Of a DNA stretch of 26,454 bases, positions 1 to 6,757 are shown in pieces; positions within the stretch are counted from its first letter, which is position 1; each line of letters starts with the position of its first letter. Below the pieces are notes generated by a model. The model saw only the letters and a list, made by a program, of their open reading frames with translations, did no database searches and had not been told where the DNA came from. A program made the translations under genes and the position numbers. Location of the stretch: positions 5,716 through 32,169 of the forward strand of contig MGPL01000138.1 in the NCBI GenBank assembly GCA_001797415.1. Reading direction: 5' to 3'. The DNA comes from Deltaproteobacteria bacterium GWA2_55_10. Its GTDB lineage: Bacteria > Desulfobacterota > GWC2-55-46.

Positions 1-653
1 GTTCGACAATAGCCCTCGCGTCGGCGGTCATATTCTTCGGCATGTCGGGTGCGTCTGAAATTGCCGCAGGCGGCGCGTTCAAGCTCGGCTTCATAAGCAT
101 GCCCGCCATATTCACGCACATGAGCTACGGGCAGTTCTTCGGCTTTATCTGGTTCATGCTCCTGTTCTTCGCGGGGCTTACTTCGGTGGTTGCGCTCTCG
201 CAGCCGGTCGTCGCCTTCTTCGAGGACGAGTTCGGCTGGGAGAGGAAAAAGTCGGTCATAGTGCTGGGAGCCGTCTTCTTCGTCTCGGCGCACCTGCCCA
301 TATTCGTGAACGGCGCGCTCGACGAGATGGACTTCTGGGCCGGGACTTTCGGCCTGGTAATACTGGCGTTAATGGAGATGATAATCTTCTTCTGGATATT
401 CGGCGCTGACCGGGCATGGGAGGAGATAACGAGGGGGGCGCACATAAAGATACCGCGGTTCTTCTTTTATATAATGAAGTACGTCACGCCCGCGTTCCTT
501 ATCCTTATTCTCGCCGCGTGGTCGTACCAGCAGCTGCCTTCGGTGCTTGCAAAGGGGGACACGGGCGTCTGGGTCACCAGGGGGTTCCTTGCGCTGCTTC
601 TCCTGGCGCACATCGTGGCGGTAAGGATCGCCTGGAAAAGGAGGAGGGCATGA
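1..653 (+). CDS. Sodium-dependent transporter (NSS/SNF family), C-terminal part, 5' truncated by window edge
   Basis: The reading frame is open from base 3 and continues into the window edge, so the Met at base 42 is internal and not a start. The visible part has about 216 residues. It holds several strongly hydrophobic helices, the segment FFAGLTSVVALSQPVVAFFED typical of the later helices of bacterial neurotransmitter:sodium symporters (LeuT/MhsT/MetP type), and ends in a basic tail (AWKRRRA). Members of this family import amino acids with Na+ across the inner membrane. The substrate cannot be read from this fragment. The stop codon overlaps the start of a 34-residue membrane peptide, an arrangement known for NSS transporters with a small subunit. 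Family assignment is fairly confident and substrate is unknown. Confidence 0.85.
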   Translation, partial: STIALASAVIFFGMSGASEIAAGGAFKLGFISMPAIFTHMSYGQFFGFIWFMLLFFAGLTSVVALSQPVVAFFEDEFGWERKKSVIVLGAVFFVSAHLPIFVNGALDEMDFWAGTFGLVILALMEMIIFFWIFGADRAWEEITRGAHIKIPRFFFYIMKYVTPAFLILILAAWSYQQLPSVLAKGDTGVWVTRGFLALLLLAHIVAVRIAWKRRRA

Positions 654-754
654 CAGCAGGCGGCTGGATATTCCTGGCGCTCTCCTGGGGCATCGTCTCC
701 GGGTTTGTCGTCTTCTGCTTTTACAGGATCTTCAAAAAGATAGGGTTCCGATAA
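650..754 (+). CDS. Small single-span membrane peptide, probable MetS-like small subunit of the NSS transporter
   Basis: This is a 34-codon gene whose ATG overlaps the transporter stop codon (ATGA at 650-653). A GGAGGAGGG purine run ends immediately before the ATG, inside the transporter's last codons, so translation is probably coupled. The product is one hydrophobic helix (GWIFLALSWGIVSGFVVFCF) followed by a basic tail RIFKKIGFR, implying a single span with a cytoplasmic C-terminus. In Corynebacterium glutamicum the NSS transporter MetP needs a similarly tiny partner, MetS, encoded directly downstream. Size, topology and position match that family. The sequence is too short for a firm homology call, so the function is inferred mainly from context. 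Confidence 0.72.
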   Translation: MTAGGWIFLALSWGIVSGFVVFCFYRIFKKIGFR

Positions 755-765
755 GCTGTTTCAGC

Positions 766-1293
766 TCAATGCCCGCGCTCTTTTTTCCGGGCGAGCCTTT
801 GGGCCTTTTTTATCCTGTGGCGTATTACCGCGTTTCTGACCAGGTAATATGACGCGGCCGTGAACGCCACGGTAACTACCGCATTGCCTACCAGAAATAC
901 GACATAGGCCCATCCCGCGCCGGAGAGAAGGCCCTTGTCCTTGACCATCCCGTAGATGGTCGAGTAGTCCTCCCGCATTATGAAGCTCCCGACGACGACG
1001 CTCAAAGTCCAGAAAAAGGGAGAGGTCAAGGGGTTCGCCGCGAAGGTGCCGAGAACGGCCGCGGCCTTGTTGGCCTTCAGGATAAATGCGGCGGCAAGAG
1101 AAAAAAGCGCGCCCAGTCCAAAGGTAGGCAGCACGCCCATCGCGACCCCGATGGCAGCGCCGCGGGCTATGCGCTCCGGCGGGTCGTCTATCCGCAGGAT
1201 CTTCAGATAGATGAGCTTCACCCTCCTGCCTATCCTCGCGAGAAGGCCCTTCTTATCAGATGCAATTTTTGGCGTTCCGTTTGTTTTTCCCAT
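766..1293 (-). CDS. DUF2062 domain membrane protein
   Basis: The 175-residue protein has a basic N-terminus (GRRVKLIYLKILRI), followed by the DUF2062 signature region ERIARGAAIGVAMGVLP and GTFAANPLTSPFFW. There are about three to four hydrophobic helices and a very basic C-terminal tail (RIKKAQRLARKKERGH). DUF2062 proteins are small inner-membrane proteins of unknown biochemical role. They sometimes occur alone and sometimes fused to or beside glycosyltransferases, but nothing nearby suggests a pathway. It converges with the transporter pair, with only 11 bases between the two stop codons. No good ribosome-binding site precedes the ATG. A -35/-10 pair (TTGACT-18-TAACTT) sits so close that the leader would be only about 5 nt, so initiation may be nearly leaderless. 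Confidence 0.85.
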   Translation of the reverse strand: MGKTNGTPKIASDKKGLLARIGRRVKLIYLKILRIDDPPERIARGAAIGVAMGVLPTFGLGALFSLAAAFILKANKAAAVLGTFAANPLTSPFFWTLSVVVGSFIMREDYSTIYGMVKDKGLLSGAGWAYVVFLVGNAVVTVAFTAASYYLVRNAVIRHRIKKAQRLARKKERGH

Positions 1294-1304
1294 TTTCGAT
1301 ATTT

Positions 1305-1334
1305 AAGTTATCACACGACTTTTCAACAAGTCAA
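1305..1334 (-). promoter_or_regulatory. Candidate sigma70-type promoter for the DUF2062 gene
   Basis: On the minus strand, TTGACT (1329-1334), an 18-base spacer and TAACTT (1305-1310) lie directly upstream of the ATG at 1293. The predicted transcript start falls within about 5 bases of the start codon. This was identified by eye; the -35 match is good and the -10 match moderate. Confidence 0.45.
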
Positions 1335-1447
1335 TCGGATGCGGCGCATGGAAAGGATAACATATTGATAAATAACAGAAATTTTCAATCGGCCTTGATT
1401 CGTGGAGAAAATAAGCTAAAAAAGACCTAAATAGTCCAAAATATTCC

Positions 1448-1475
1448 TTGCACTCCTTTTTTCCTTGTGTATAAT
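1448..1475 (+). promoter_or_regulatory. Strong sigma70-type promoter for the cupin gene
   Basis: TTGCAC (1448-1453), a 16-base spacer and a consensus TATAAT (1470-1475). Transcription would begin near 1482, leaving a leader of about 64 nt before the cupin start. The flanking 1294-1447 region is AT-rich. Confidence 0.6.
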
Positions 1476-1545
1476 TACACGTATGCTGCTCTTTGGGGCG
1501 GCGTAAACCTGAATACAAAAAAAGATAATCACTTGGAGGCAGAGT

Positions 1546-1884
1546 ATGCAGCAGGCAAACGTAGGGGCGGCAAAGGAGTTCAAGGAAGACGCGGTAAACA
1601 AGGTAACCTTCATAAAGACCGAGCAGATTGTGCAGGATACCTATTACTTCAAGCCCGGCCAGGTGCTCGATTATCACAGGCACCCGGGCGGAGACCAGAT
1701 ATTCTTCGTGCACGAGGGCGAGGGAACCTATTATCTCGACAACGGCCAGGAGAGCACCACGGTATTGAAGCCCGGCGTGATCGTGCTCGCGCCCAAGAAT
1801 GTGTGGCACAAGATCGTCGCCAAGGGCGAGCTCGTCGTTTCCCAGGCAACCGGCCAGCCCGCAGGCTTTGAGAAGAGGGCGTAG
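1546..1884 (+). CDS. Small single-domain cupin protein
   Basis: The product has 112 residues, the size of one cupin beta-barrel. The first metal-binding motif is visible as GQVLDYHRHPGGDQIFFVHE: the HxH pair is present, but Gln stands where the usual Glu is expected. The second motif is LKPGVIVLAPKNVWHKI, giving the third His. It is therefore a likely metal-binding cytosolic cupin. Such proteins range from isomerases and dioxygenases to sensors, and the reaction cannot be deduced. The start is well supported by GGAGG eight bases upstream (TTGGAGGCAGAGT). It is monocistronic, with its own promoter at 1448-1475 and a terminator at 1910-1938. Confidence 0.85.
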   Translation: MQQANVGAAKEFKEDAVNKVTFIKTEQIVQDTYYFKPGQVLDYHRHPGGDQIFFVHEGEGTYYLDNGQESTTVLKPGVIVLAPKNVWHKIVAKGELVVSQATGQPAGFEKRA

Positions 1885-1909
1885 GCTTCAGCGGTAAGCG
1901 AATCTGGAA

Positions 1910-1938
1910 GGGCAGGGGAAAGTTCCCTGCCCTTTTTT
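1910..1938 (+). terminator. Rho-independent terminator after the cupin gene
   Basis: GGGCAGGG (1910-1917) pairs with CCCTGCCC (1925-1932) around a 7-base loop and is followed by a run of six T. It lies 26 bases after the cupin stop codon. Confidence 0.9.
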
Positions 1939-1977
1939 ATTATATTTGATAGAAATTACCGTTGATGCTTTTTTATA

Positions 1978-2069
1978 TCCTCTCCCCACGGGGGAGAGGA
2001 GTAAGGTGAGGGGGATTTTTAATTCCGTTTCCCCTCATCCCAACCTTCTCCCCGGCGGGGAGAAGGAGA
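1978..2069. repeat. Dispersed G/C palindromic repeat (CTCTCCCC/GGGGAGAG type), complete copy
   Basis: Two hairpins, CCTCTCCCC-GGGGGAGAGG and CTTCTCCCC-GGGGAGAAG, flank a central inverted pair (AAGGTGAGGGGGA against TCCCCTCATCCCAACCTT). The element is roughly symmetrical and about 90 bp long. Shorter relatives lie at 15177-15212 and 17281-17311. This is a widespread type of non-coding intergenic repeat. Together with the repeat at 2085-2240 and a short hairpin (CCGCAG-CTTG-CTGCGG, 2248-2263) it fills the 390-base gap between the cupin and glycerate kinase genes. Confidence 0.75.
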
Positions 2070-2084
2070 AAAGCACCGACATTT

Positions 2085-2240
2085 AGCAGGGTGTTGAAAA
2101 ACACCCTGCTAAGACAATCCATGGATGGATTGCCAAATTGCGAGACTTGAAAAGTCGAGCAATTTGTAAGACTTGGACGAATTCACTTCGGCCAAGTCGT
2201 GTTTGAAAAAGTCCAGGACGGACTTTTTCAACATCCTGTT
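2085..2240. repeat. Family B multi-hairpin repeat, copy B1
   Basis: The ends are inverted copies of each other: AGCAGGGTGTTGAAAAA (2085-2101) against TTTTTCAACATCCTGTT (2224-2240). Inside are further hairpins: a perfect 11-bp stem AGCAGGGTGTT/AACACCCTGCT, the palindrome CAATCCATGGATGGATTG, a GACTTG...CAAGTC stem and TTGAAAAAGTCC/GGACTTTTTCAA. A 35-base block (2115-2149) is identical to 11576-11610 in copy B2. The element lies 34 bases after the glycerate kinase stop codon and may form the 3' end of that minus-strand transcript. No coding content. Confidence 0.8.
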
Positions 2241-2274
2241 CGATATCCCGCAGCTTGCTGCGGCGTAGTTCATT

Positions 2275-3615
2275 TCATTCCACAAGCCCTATCACAATAT
2301 CCATCACATTCGTGCCGGTCGGCCCGGTGATGAAAAGCCCGCCTGTCTCTTTGAAAAAATTGTATGAATCATTGGCCGAGAGGTACGCAAGCGGGTCAAT
2401 CCCCTTTTTCACGGCCCTCTTCAACGTATCGCGGCCTATAATCGCCCCTGCCGCGTCAGTGGGGCCGTCAGTGCCGTCCGTTCCTGCCGAAAGCAATGAT
2501 ATGCCCTGCGCGCCGGCAAGCTCGATGGCAGCCGTGAGCGCGAACTCCTGGTTCCTCCCGCCCTTGCCCCTGCCGGTTACCCTTAGAGTGGTCTCCCCGC
2601 CCATGAGCACGCATGCTGGCGGGCGCACAGGATTTCCCGAGCTTCTTATTTCCGTCAAAACCGATGCAAAAAAACGGGCTGTCTCGCGCGTATTGCCTGT
2701 AATGGTCGAGGATAATACGAGAGGCCTGAACCCGAGAGAGGCGGCTTTGTTCCGGGCTGCTGTAAGAGACAGGAGGTTGTCGGCGATGATCACGTTGTCG
2801 CACCTTTTAAAAACACCGCTGCCCGGCTTGGGGGTCTCAGGTATGCTTGGAGCGCCGCGCCTGAGGAGCCCTGTTATGCCCTTCGAAGCAGCGGAAGTGA
2901 GTCCGTATTTTTTTAGAATCCGAAGAGCATCATCGAATGTAGAAGGGTCAGTTGCGGTAGGGCCGGAGCCTATTGAGGACAGGTCGTTGCCGACTACGTC
3001 TGAAATGATCAACGTGATGACACGGGCAGGCCAGGCAAGCTCCGCGAGACGCCCTCCCTTTATTTTTGAGAGGTGTTTCCTGACCATATTGATTTCATTG
3101 ATCGACGCGCCCGATTTGAGAAGAAGCCAGGAGATCCGCTGCTTCTTCTTAAGGCTTATGCCTTCGGCGGGCGCGCTGAGGAGGGCGGATGCCCCGCCAG
3201 TGAGGAGGAATATGAAGAGGTCGTCCTCAGACGCTTCTCTTGCCATATCCATTATGGCTTGAGTTGCCTTTACGCCTTTTGTATCAGGTATCGGGTGTCC
3301 AGCCTCTGAAACCTCTATCCTCTTGAGAGGGATTGAGTGGCCGGACTTGGTTACAACAAGCCCCTTCGATATCTTCCAGCCGATGACATCTTCGATTGCC
3401 CTTGCCATGGGACAGACGGCCTTGCCAGCCCCGGCTACGAAGACGCGCCTGTACTTGCTGAGGTCAAGCGAGATATTGGCGGATCTTATAGAGAGTTTTT
3501 TTTTGGAAGGCGAGAGGATAAGGTTCTGTCGGAGCGCGCCGTATGGAGATGCGGCCTCGAGAGCCGCAGTGTAGACCTGCTTGAGTATGAAGGAGCTATT
3601 TGCCCCGGTTCTCAT
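2275..3615 (-). CDS. Glycerate 2-kinase, MOFRL/DUF4147 type
   Basis: The 446-residue protein has the two-domain build of GckA/TtuD-type glycerate kinases, which phosphorylate D-glycerate with ATP to 2-phosphoglycerate in the cytosol. The N-terminal part carries VFVAGAGKAVCPMARAIE, a Gly-rich LLTGGASALLSAP loop and a Lys/Arg-rich stretch VRKHLSKIKGGRLAE. The C-terminal MOFRL domain is recognisable from GGETTLRVTGRGKGGRNQEF and AGTDGTDGPTDAAGA. Length matches the family (about 420-450). The ATG lies inside the end of nadE: the nadE stop is at 3596-3598, so the genes overlap by 20 bases and are probably translationally coupled. The product feeds lower glycolysis or serine/glyoxylate-derived carbon. 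Which pathway applies here is not visible. Confidence 0.92.
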   Translation of the reverse strand: MRTGANSSFILKQVYTAALEAASPYGALRQNLILSPSKKKLSIRSANISLDLSKYRRVFVAGAGKAVCPMARAIEDVIGWKISKGLVVTKSGHSIPLKRIEVSEAGHPIPDTKGVKATQAIMDMAREASEDDLFIFLLTGGASALLSAPAEGISLKKKQRISWLLLKSGASINEINMVRKHLSKIKGGRLAELAWPARVITLIISDVVGNDLSSIGSGPTATDPSTFDDALRILKKYGLTSAASKGITGLLRRGAPSIPETPKPGSGVFKRCDNVIIADNLLSLTAARNKAASLGFRPLVLSSTITGNTRETARFFASVLTEIRSSGNPVRPPACVLMGGETTLRVTGRGKGGRNQEFALTAAIELAGAQGISLLSAGTDGTDGPTDAAGAIIGRDTLKRAVKKGIDPLAYLSANDSYNFFKETGGLFITGPTGTNVMDIVIGLVE

Positions 3616-5329
3616 AGCGGTTGGTGATGGGCATGCGCCTGTCCTTGCCGAGAGCCCTCGGGGTTATCTTCACGCCGGGGGGCGCCTGCCTTCTCTTATA
3701 CTCGCTGCGATCGACCATGCGGGCGACCCTCTTTACAAGAGGCTTCGGGAATCCGGCAGCGGCGATCTCCTCAATAGACCTGTCCTCCTCGACATAGGCC
3801 TTCAATATCCTGTCGAGCACATCGTAAGGCGGCAGCGTGTCCTGGTCTGTTTGGTTCGGGCGGAGCTCCGCAGTAGGGGCCTTGGTAAATACCCTTTCAG
3901 GGATTGCCTGCTTGCCTAAATACTCGTTCACCTCTTGAGAGACCCTGTAGACAAGCGTCTTGGGCAGGTCTTTTATTACGGCGAAGCCGCCTGCCATGTC
4001 CCCGTAAAGCGTGGCATAGCCCACGCTCATCTCGCTCTTGTTGCCGGTGGTAAGGACCAGCCAGCCGAACTTGTTGCTCAGCGCCATAAGGATATTGCCC
4101 CTTATCCTCGCCTGCATGTTTTCCTCTGCCTCGTTGGGCCTCGTGCCCCTGAACGCCTTCTCCATCATCCTGAGATAGGCATCGAAGGTCTCGCCTATGG
4201 GAATTGTGAGCGTCTTTATCCCCAGTTTTTTAGCGAGCGCCAGGGCGTCGTCGACGCTCTCCTTTGAAGTATACCCCGAAGGCATGAGAACGCCAGTTAT
4301 GTTCTCTTTCCCAAGGGCGATTGCGGCCACAGAGGCCACAAGAGAGGAATCTATGCCTCCGCTCAGGCCCATGACAACGTGCCTGAATCCGTTCTTTCTC
4401 ACGTAGTCGCCTGTGCCGAGCACAAGTGCCTTCAGGACCTCCTCTGCCTCTTCCATCGGTTCAGGCATGGCATGGCGGATTTTCGCTTTAGACGGCTTTT
4501 TAGAAATCGGCCCCAGGTCTATTGTCCTGACATTGAGGTCAGCGGCCCGTTTTGCCTCCCGCCTCCTTGGGTCATGGAGGCGCGCCATTTCTATGGAATC
4601 AATGTCGAGGTCCACGACGACAAGGTCCTCTTCAAAGGCCCTGCCGCGCGCGATTATGCCGCCCCTTTCGTCAATGACCATGCCCCTGCCGTCAAAGACC
4701 AGCTCGTCCTGGCCGCCGACAGTGTTGTTGTATGCGATTATGACCTCGTTATCCCTGGCCCTGGTGATGAGCATCTCCTCCCTTATCCCGGCCTTGCCGA
4801 TGTGATAGGGAGAGGCGTTTATGTTTACGATGACCTCGGCTCCGGCAAGGCACTGCGCCCTTGCCGGCCCTTCCGGGTACCAGATGTCCTCGCATATCTC
4901 GATTCCTATGGTAATCCCGCCCAGTATGAAGTTCAGGGGAGTGGTGCCGGTCTGGAAATACCGCTGCTCGTCAAAGACCCCGTAGTTGGGCAGGTACATC
5001 TTGTGATATACGCAGGCGACTTTGCCGTTGTGGATTATGGCGGCCGCGTTGTATATGTCAGCCTTCCTGTCAACGAAGCCTGTTATCGCCGTTATGCCCC
5101 GTATCTTTTTCGCGAGGGCCGAGAGCGCCTTCAAGTTGTCGTCGATGAAACTCGGCTTCAGGAGCAGGTCTTCAGGAGGGTAGCCGGTAAGGGCAAGTTC
5201 GGGGAATAGCACGAGCCCCGCGCCCTTGCCTTTAGCCTCTTCCGCGTATGATAATATCTTTTCAGCATTGCCCTTTATATCCCCGACAGTCGGGTTTATC
5301 TGGGCCATGGCCAGCCGCAACTTACGCAT
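3596..5329 (-). CDS. nadE: Glutamine-dependent NAD+ synthetase
   Basis: The enzyme makes NAD+ from nicotinate adenine dinucleotide, ATP and glutamine-derived ammonia. With the start at 5329 the protein has 577 residues, normal for the two-domain form. The N-terminal nitrilase-like glutaminase begins MRKLRLAMAQINPTVGD and shows the catalytic triad Glu44 (FPELALTGYPPEDLL), Lys110 (YHKMYLPNYGVFDE) and Cys146 (IGIEICEDIWYPEG). The synthetase domain has the PP-loop SGGIDSS at 323-329 and the conserved TAELRPNQTDQDTLPPYD near the C-terminus. The frame stays open another 75 codons upstream to 5554, but that extension is encoded mostly by the family C repeat and does not look like protein. The 5329 start has only a weak ribosome-binding site. 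It is followed by the overlapping glycerate kinase gene. Confidence 0.95.
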   Translation of the reverse strand: MRKLRLAMAQINPTVGDIKGNAEKILSYAEEAKGKGAGLVLFPELALTGYPPEDLLLKPSFIDDNLKALSALAKKIRGITAITGFVDRKADIYNAAAIIHNGKVACVYHKMYLPNYGVFDEQRYFQTGTTPLNFILGGITIGIEICEDIWYPEGPARAQCLAGAEVIVNINASPYHIGKAGIREEMLITRARDNEVIIAYNNTVGGQDELVFDGRGMVIDERGGIIARGRAFEEDLVVVDLDIDSIEMARLHDPRRREAKRAADLNVRTIDLGPISKKPSKAKIRHAMPEPMEEAEEVLKALVLGTGDYVRKNGFRHVVMGLSGGIDSSLVASVAAIALGKENITGVLMPSGYTSKESVDDALALAKKLGIKTLTIPIGETFDAYLRMMEKAFRGTRPNEAEENMQARIRGNILMALSNKFGWLVLTTGNKSEMSVGYATLYGDMAGGFAVIKDLPKTLVYRVSQEVNEYLGKQAIPERVFTKAPTAELRPNQTDQDTLPPYDVLDRILKAYVEEDRSIEEIAAAGFPKPLVKRVARMVDRSEYKRRQAPPGVKITPRALGKDRRMPITNRYENRGK

Positions 5330-5399
5330 GGCTAAAAGATTAGCAGAAGGGGTAAGGCATGTAAAGAGGGAGATTCCAAATATTGTATTTAAAACTAAA

Positions 5400-5540
5400 G
5401 GGGGCATAATGCGTAGCGAGCCCAGGGATGGGGGAGGGTCGCGCGAGCCGAGGCTGTCGGGGCGAGCGCGGAGGATGGAGGAAGAAAGCGAGCGAACCCT
5501 TATGCCCAAAAAAGCCCGGCAGCGCGCAAAAGGTCGTTTC
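5400..5540. repeat. Family C repeat, copy C1 (GGGGGCATAA...TTATGCCC element)
   Basis: The element opens with GGGGGCATAATGCGTAGCGAGC and closes with a block (5499-5535) that matches 15618-15654 at 35 of 37 positions. GGGCATAA at one end is inverted as TTATGCCC near the other, and GCGAGC motifs recur in the middle. It lies in the intergenic region between the divergent nadE and TPR genes. It explains the spurious N-terminal extension of the nadE reading frame. Confidence 0.75.
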
Positions 5541-5578
5541 CTCTGAGTATGCAAATTTAAATTCTAATTGGTTATCCC

Positions 5579-5608
5579 TTTACAATTGCGCCGCAACAAG
5601 TCTATAAT
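5579..5608 (+). promoter_or_regulatory. Promoter of the TPR gene, predicting a nearly leaderless mRNA
   Basis: TTTACA (5579-5584), an 18-base spacer and a consensus TATAAT (5603-5608). The ATG follows at 5618, so a start point seven bases after the -10 box gives a leader of only about 3 nt. No Shine-Dalgarno sequence is present between the -10 box and the ATG, which fits leaderless initiation. Confidence 0.6.
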
Positions 5609-5617
5609 TTTGAGATT

Positions 5618-6646
5618 ATGAGCAACCCATACTCCATTTTCGACAAGGCTGAGCAGAAAAGGTCCCTCTCCAAATTCCTCCAGGCCATCCCCCTGTATCT
5701 CGAGGCCAGGCGCCTCTCAGGGATCGACGACGAGCTCAAGAGCGCATGCTATTTTTCGCTCGGAGACACTTACCGCATGGTCGGGGACTTCACAAAGGCG
5801 GGGAGGTGTTATACCCAGTCGAGGAAGATACTCCTTGCGATGGGCGATGAGATGAGGGCCCTCGACGCGATGGTCGGCCTGGGACTGAGCCTGCGCGCGA
5901 CCGGAGAGGTCAGGGAATCCCTGGCCCTCTTCAACAAGGCGCTGAAGACCTATATTAAATTCAATGACAAGGCAGGGATTGCATTTACCCTCTGGGCAAG
6001 GTCAGGGGCGTTGCGCCTCAAAGGAGACCTGAAGGCAGCCATTGAGGGCTTCAAGCAGGCCAAAAAGGGCTTCTCCGGCCTGCGGGATAAGAGCGGCGTC
6101 GGATACTGCCTCACAGGCCTTGGCGGCACCTCCCGCGTGCTCGGCAAATACGATGACTCAAAAAAATATTATACAGAGGCCAACAGGCTCTTCACAAAGC
6201 TCAAAGACACCTTCGGAGTGGCCTATTCGTACTGCGGCATAGCCAATTCCATGAGGATGACGGGAGACTTCAAGGGTTCTCTCAAGTTCTTCAACAAGGC
6301 GAAGACCAATTACAGGAAGATAGGCGACAAGGTCAGCTACGCATACACGCTCTGGGGCGAAGGCACTGCCCTGCAGATGCTCGGGAAAAACAAAGAAGCC
6401 CTGGCTGACTTCAAAGAGGCGCAAAGACTTTTTAAAGAGACAAGGGACAGGAGGGGGCTTATCTACTGCGCCCTTTCCTTGGGCGAGCTTGAGTGCAGGC
6501 GCGACCTTAAAAAGGGATCGAAGGCCTTCGGCAATGCGCTTAAAAAAGCTCAAGCGCTTGGACTGGGAGTCGAGGCATCCTACGCGAAGAGGCTTATCGA
6601 CGCCGCCAGAAAAGACCCCGGCAAGATCCCCATGAACCTTGCTTAG
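5618..6646 (+). CDS. Tetratricopeptide-repeat protein
   Basis: The product has 342 residues and is almost entirely TPR-type helix pairs with a period of about 40, as in the TPR_12/LGN-like class. About seven units can be read by eye, with recurring patterns such as ACYFSLGDTYRMVGDFTKAGRCY, YCLTGLGGTSRVLGKYDDSKKYY and YSYCGIANSMRMTGDFKGSLKFF. There is no signal peptide or membrane helix, so it is likely a cytosolic protein-protein scaffold. No enzymatic domain is attached and no partner is evident, since it stands alone between divergent nadE and co-directional uppP. It has its own promoter (5579-5608) and apparently almost no leader. Function is unassigned. Confidence 0.85.
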   Translation: MSNPYSIFDKAEQKRSLSKFLQAIPLYLEARRLSGIDDELKSACYFSLGDTYRMVGDFTKAGRCYTQSRKILLAMGDEMRALDAMVGLGLSLRATGEVRESLALFNKALKTYIKFNDKAGIAFTLWARSGALRLKGDLKAAIEGFKQAKKGFSGLRDKSGVGYCLTGLGGTSRVLGKYDDSKKYYTEANRLFTKLKDTFGVAYSYCGIANSMRMTGDFKGSLKFFNKAKTNYRKIGDKVSYAYTLWGEGTALQMLGKNKEALADFKEAQRLFKETRDRRGLIYCALSLGELECRRDLKKGSKAFGNALKKAQALGLGVEASYAKRLIDAARKDPGKIPMNLA

Positions 6647-6679
6647 AAAGAATGAGAACAGCCCTAAACCCGGCCGCTA

Positions 6680-6724
6680 TTTTAACTCTCCCGCAACACG
6701 GCTGTAACAATCCCCCAGTATATT
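6680..6724 (+). promoter_or_regulatory. Candidate Pho box and promoter of uppP
   Basis: Three repeats with 11-base period, TTTTAACT (6680), CCGCAACA (6691) and CTGTAACA (6702), are followed after exactly 9 bases by a -10 box TATATT (6719-6724). The pstS promoter at 10438-10482 has the same arrangement: same period, same last repeat and same 9-base distance to the -10 box. PhoB-type regulators bind 11-bp-spaced direct repeats that replace the -35 element. The call rests on this internal comparison. Confidence 0.6.
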
Positions 6725-6757
6725 CAGATCAAGAAACCGAATAAGGAATAAAATAAA

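Noticed and set aside
1483..1506. Seven-codon upstream frame (MLLFGAA) near the predicted cupin transcript start
   Set aside because: Too short to support. No attenuator-like structure or ribosome-binding site accompanies it.
5330..5554. N-terminal extension of NadE by 75 codons
   Set aside because: The extra stretch is encoded largely by repeat C1, is low-complexity and basic, and the canonical NadE N-terminus begins at 5329.
5580..5608. Pho box in the TPR promoter (contains CCGCAACA)
   Set aside because: The unit is only 4 bases from the -10 box instead of 9, and there is no properly spaced CTGTAACA neighbour.
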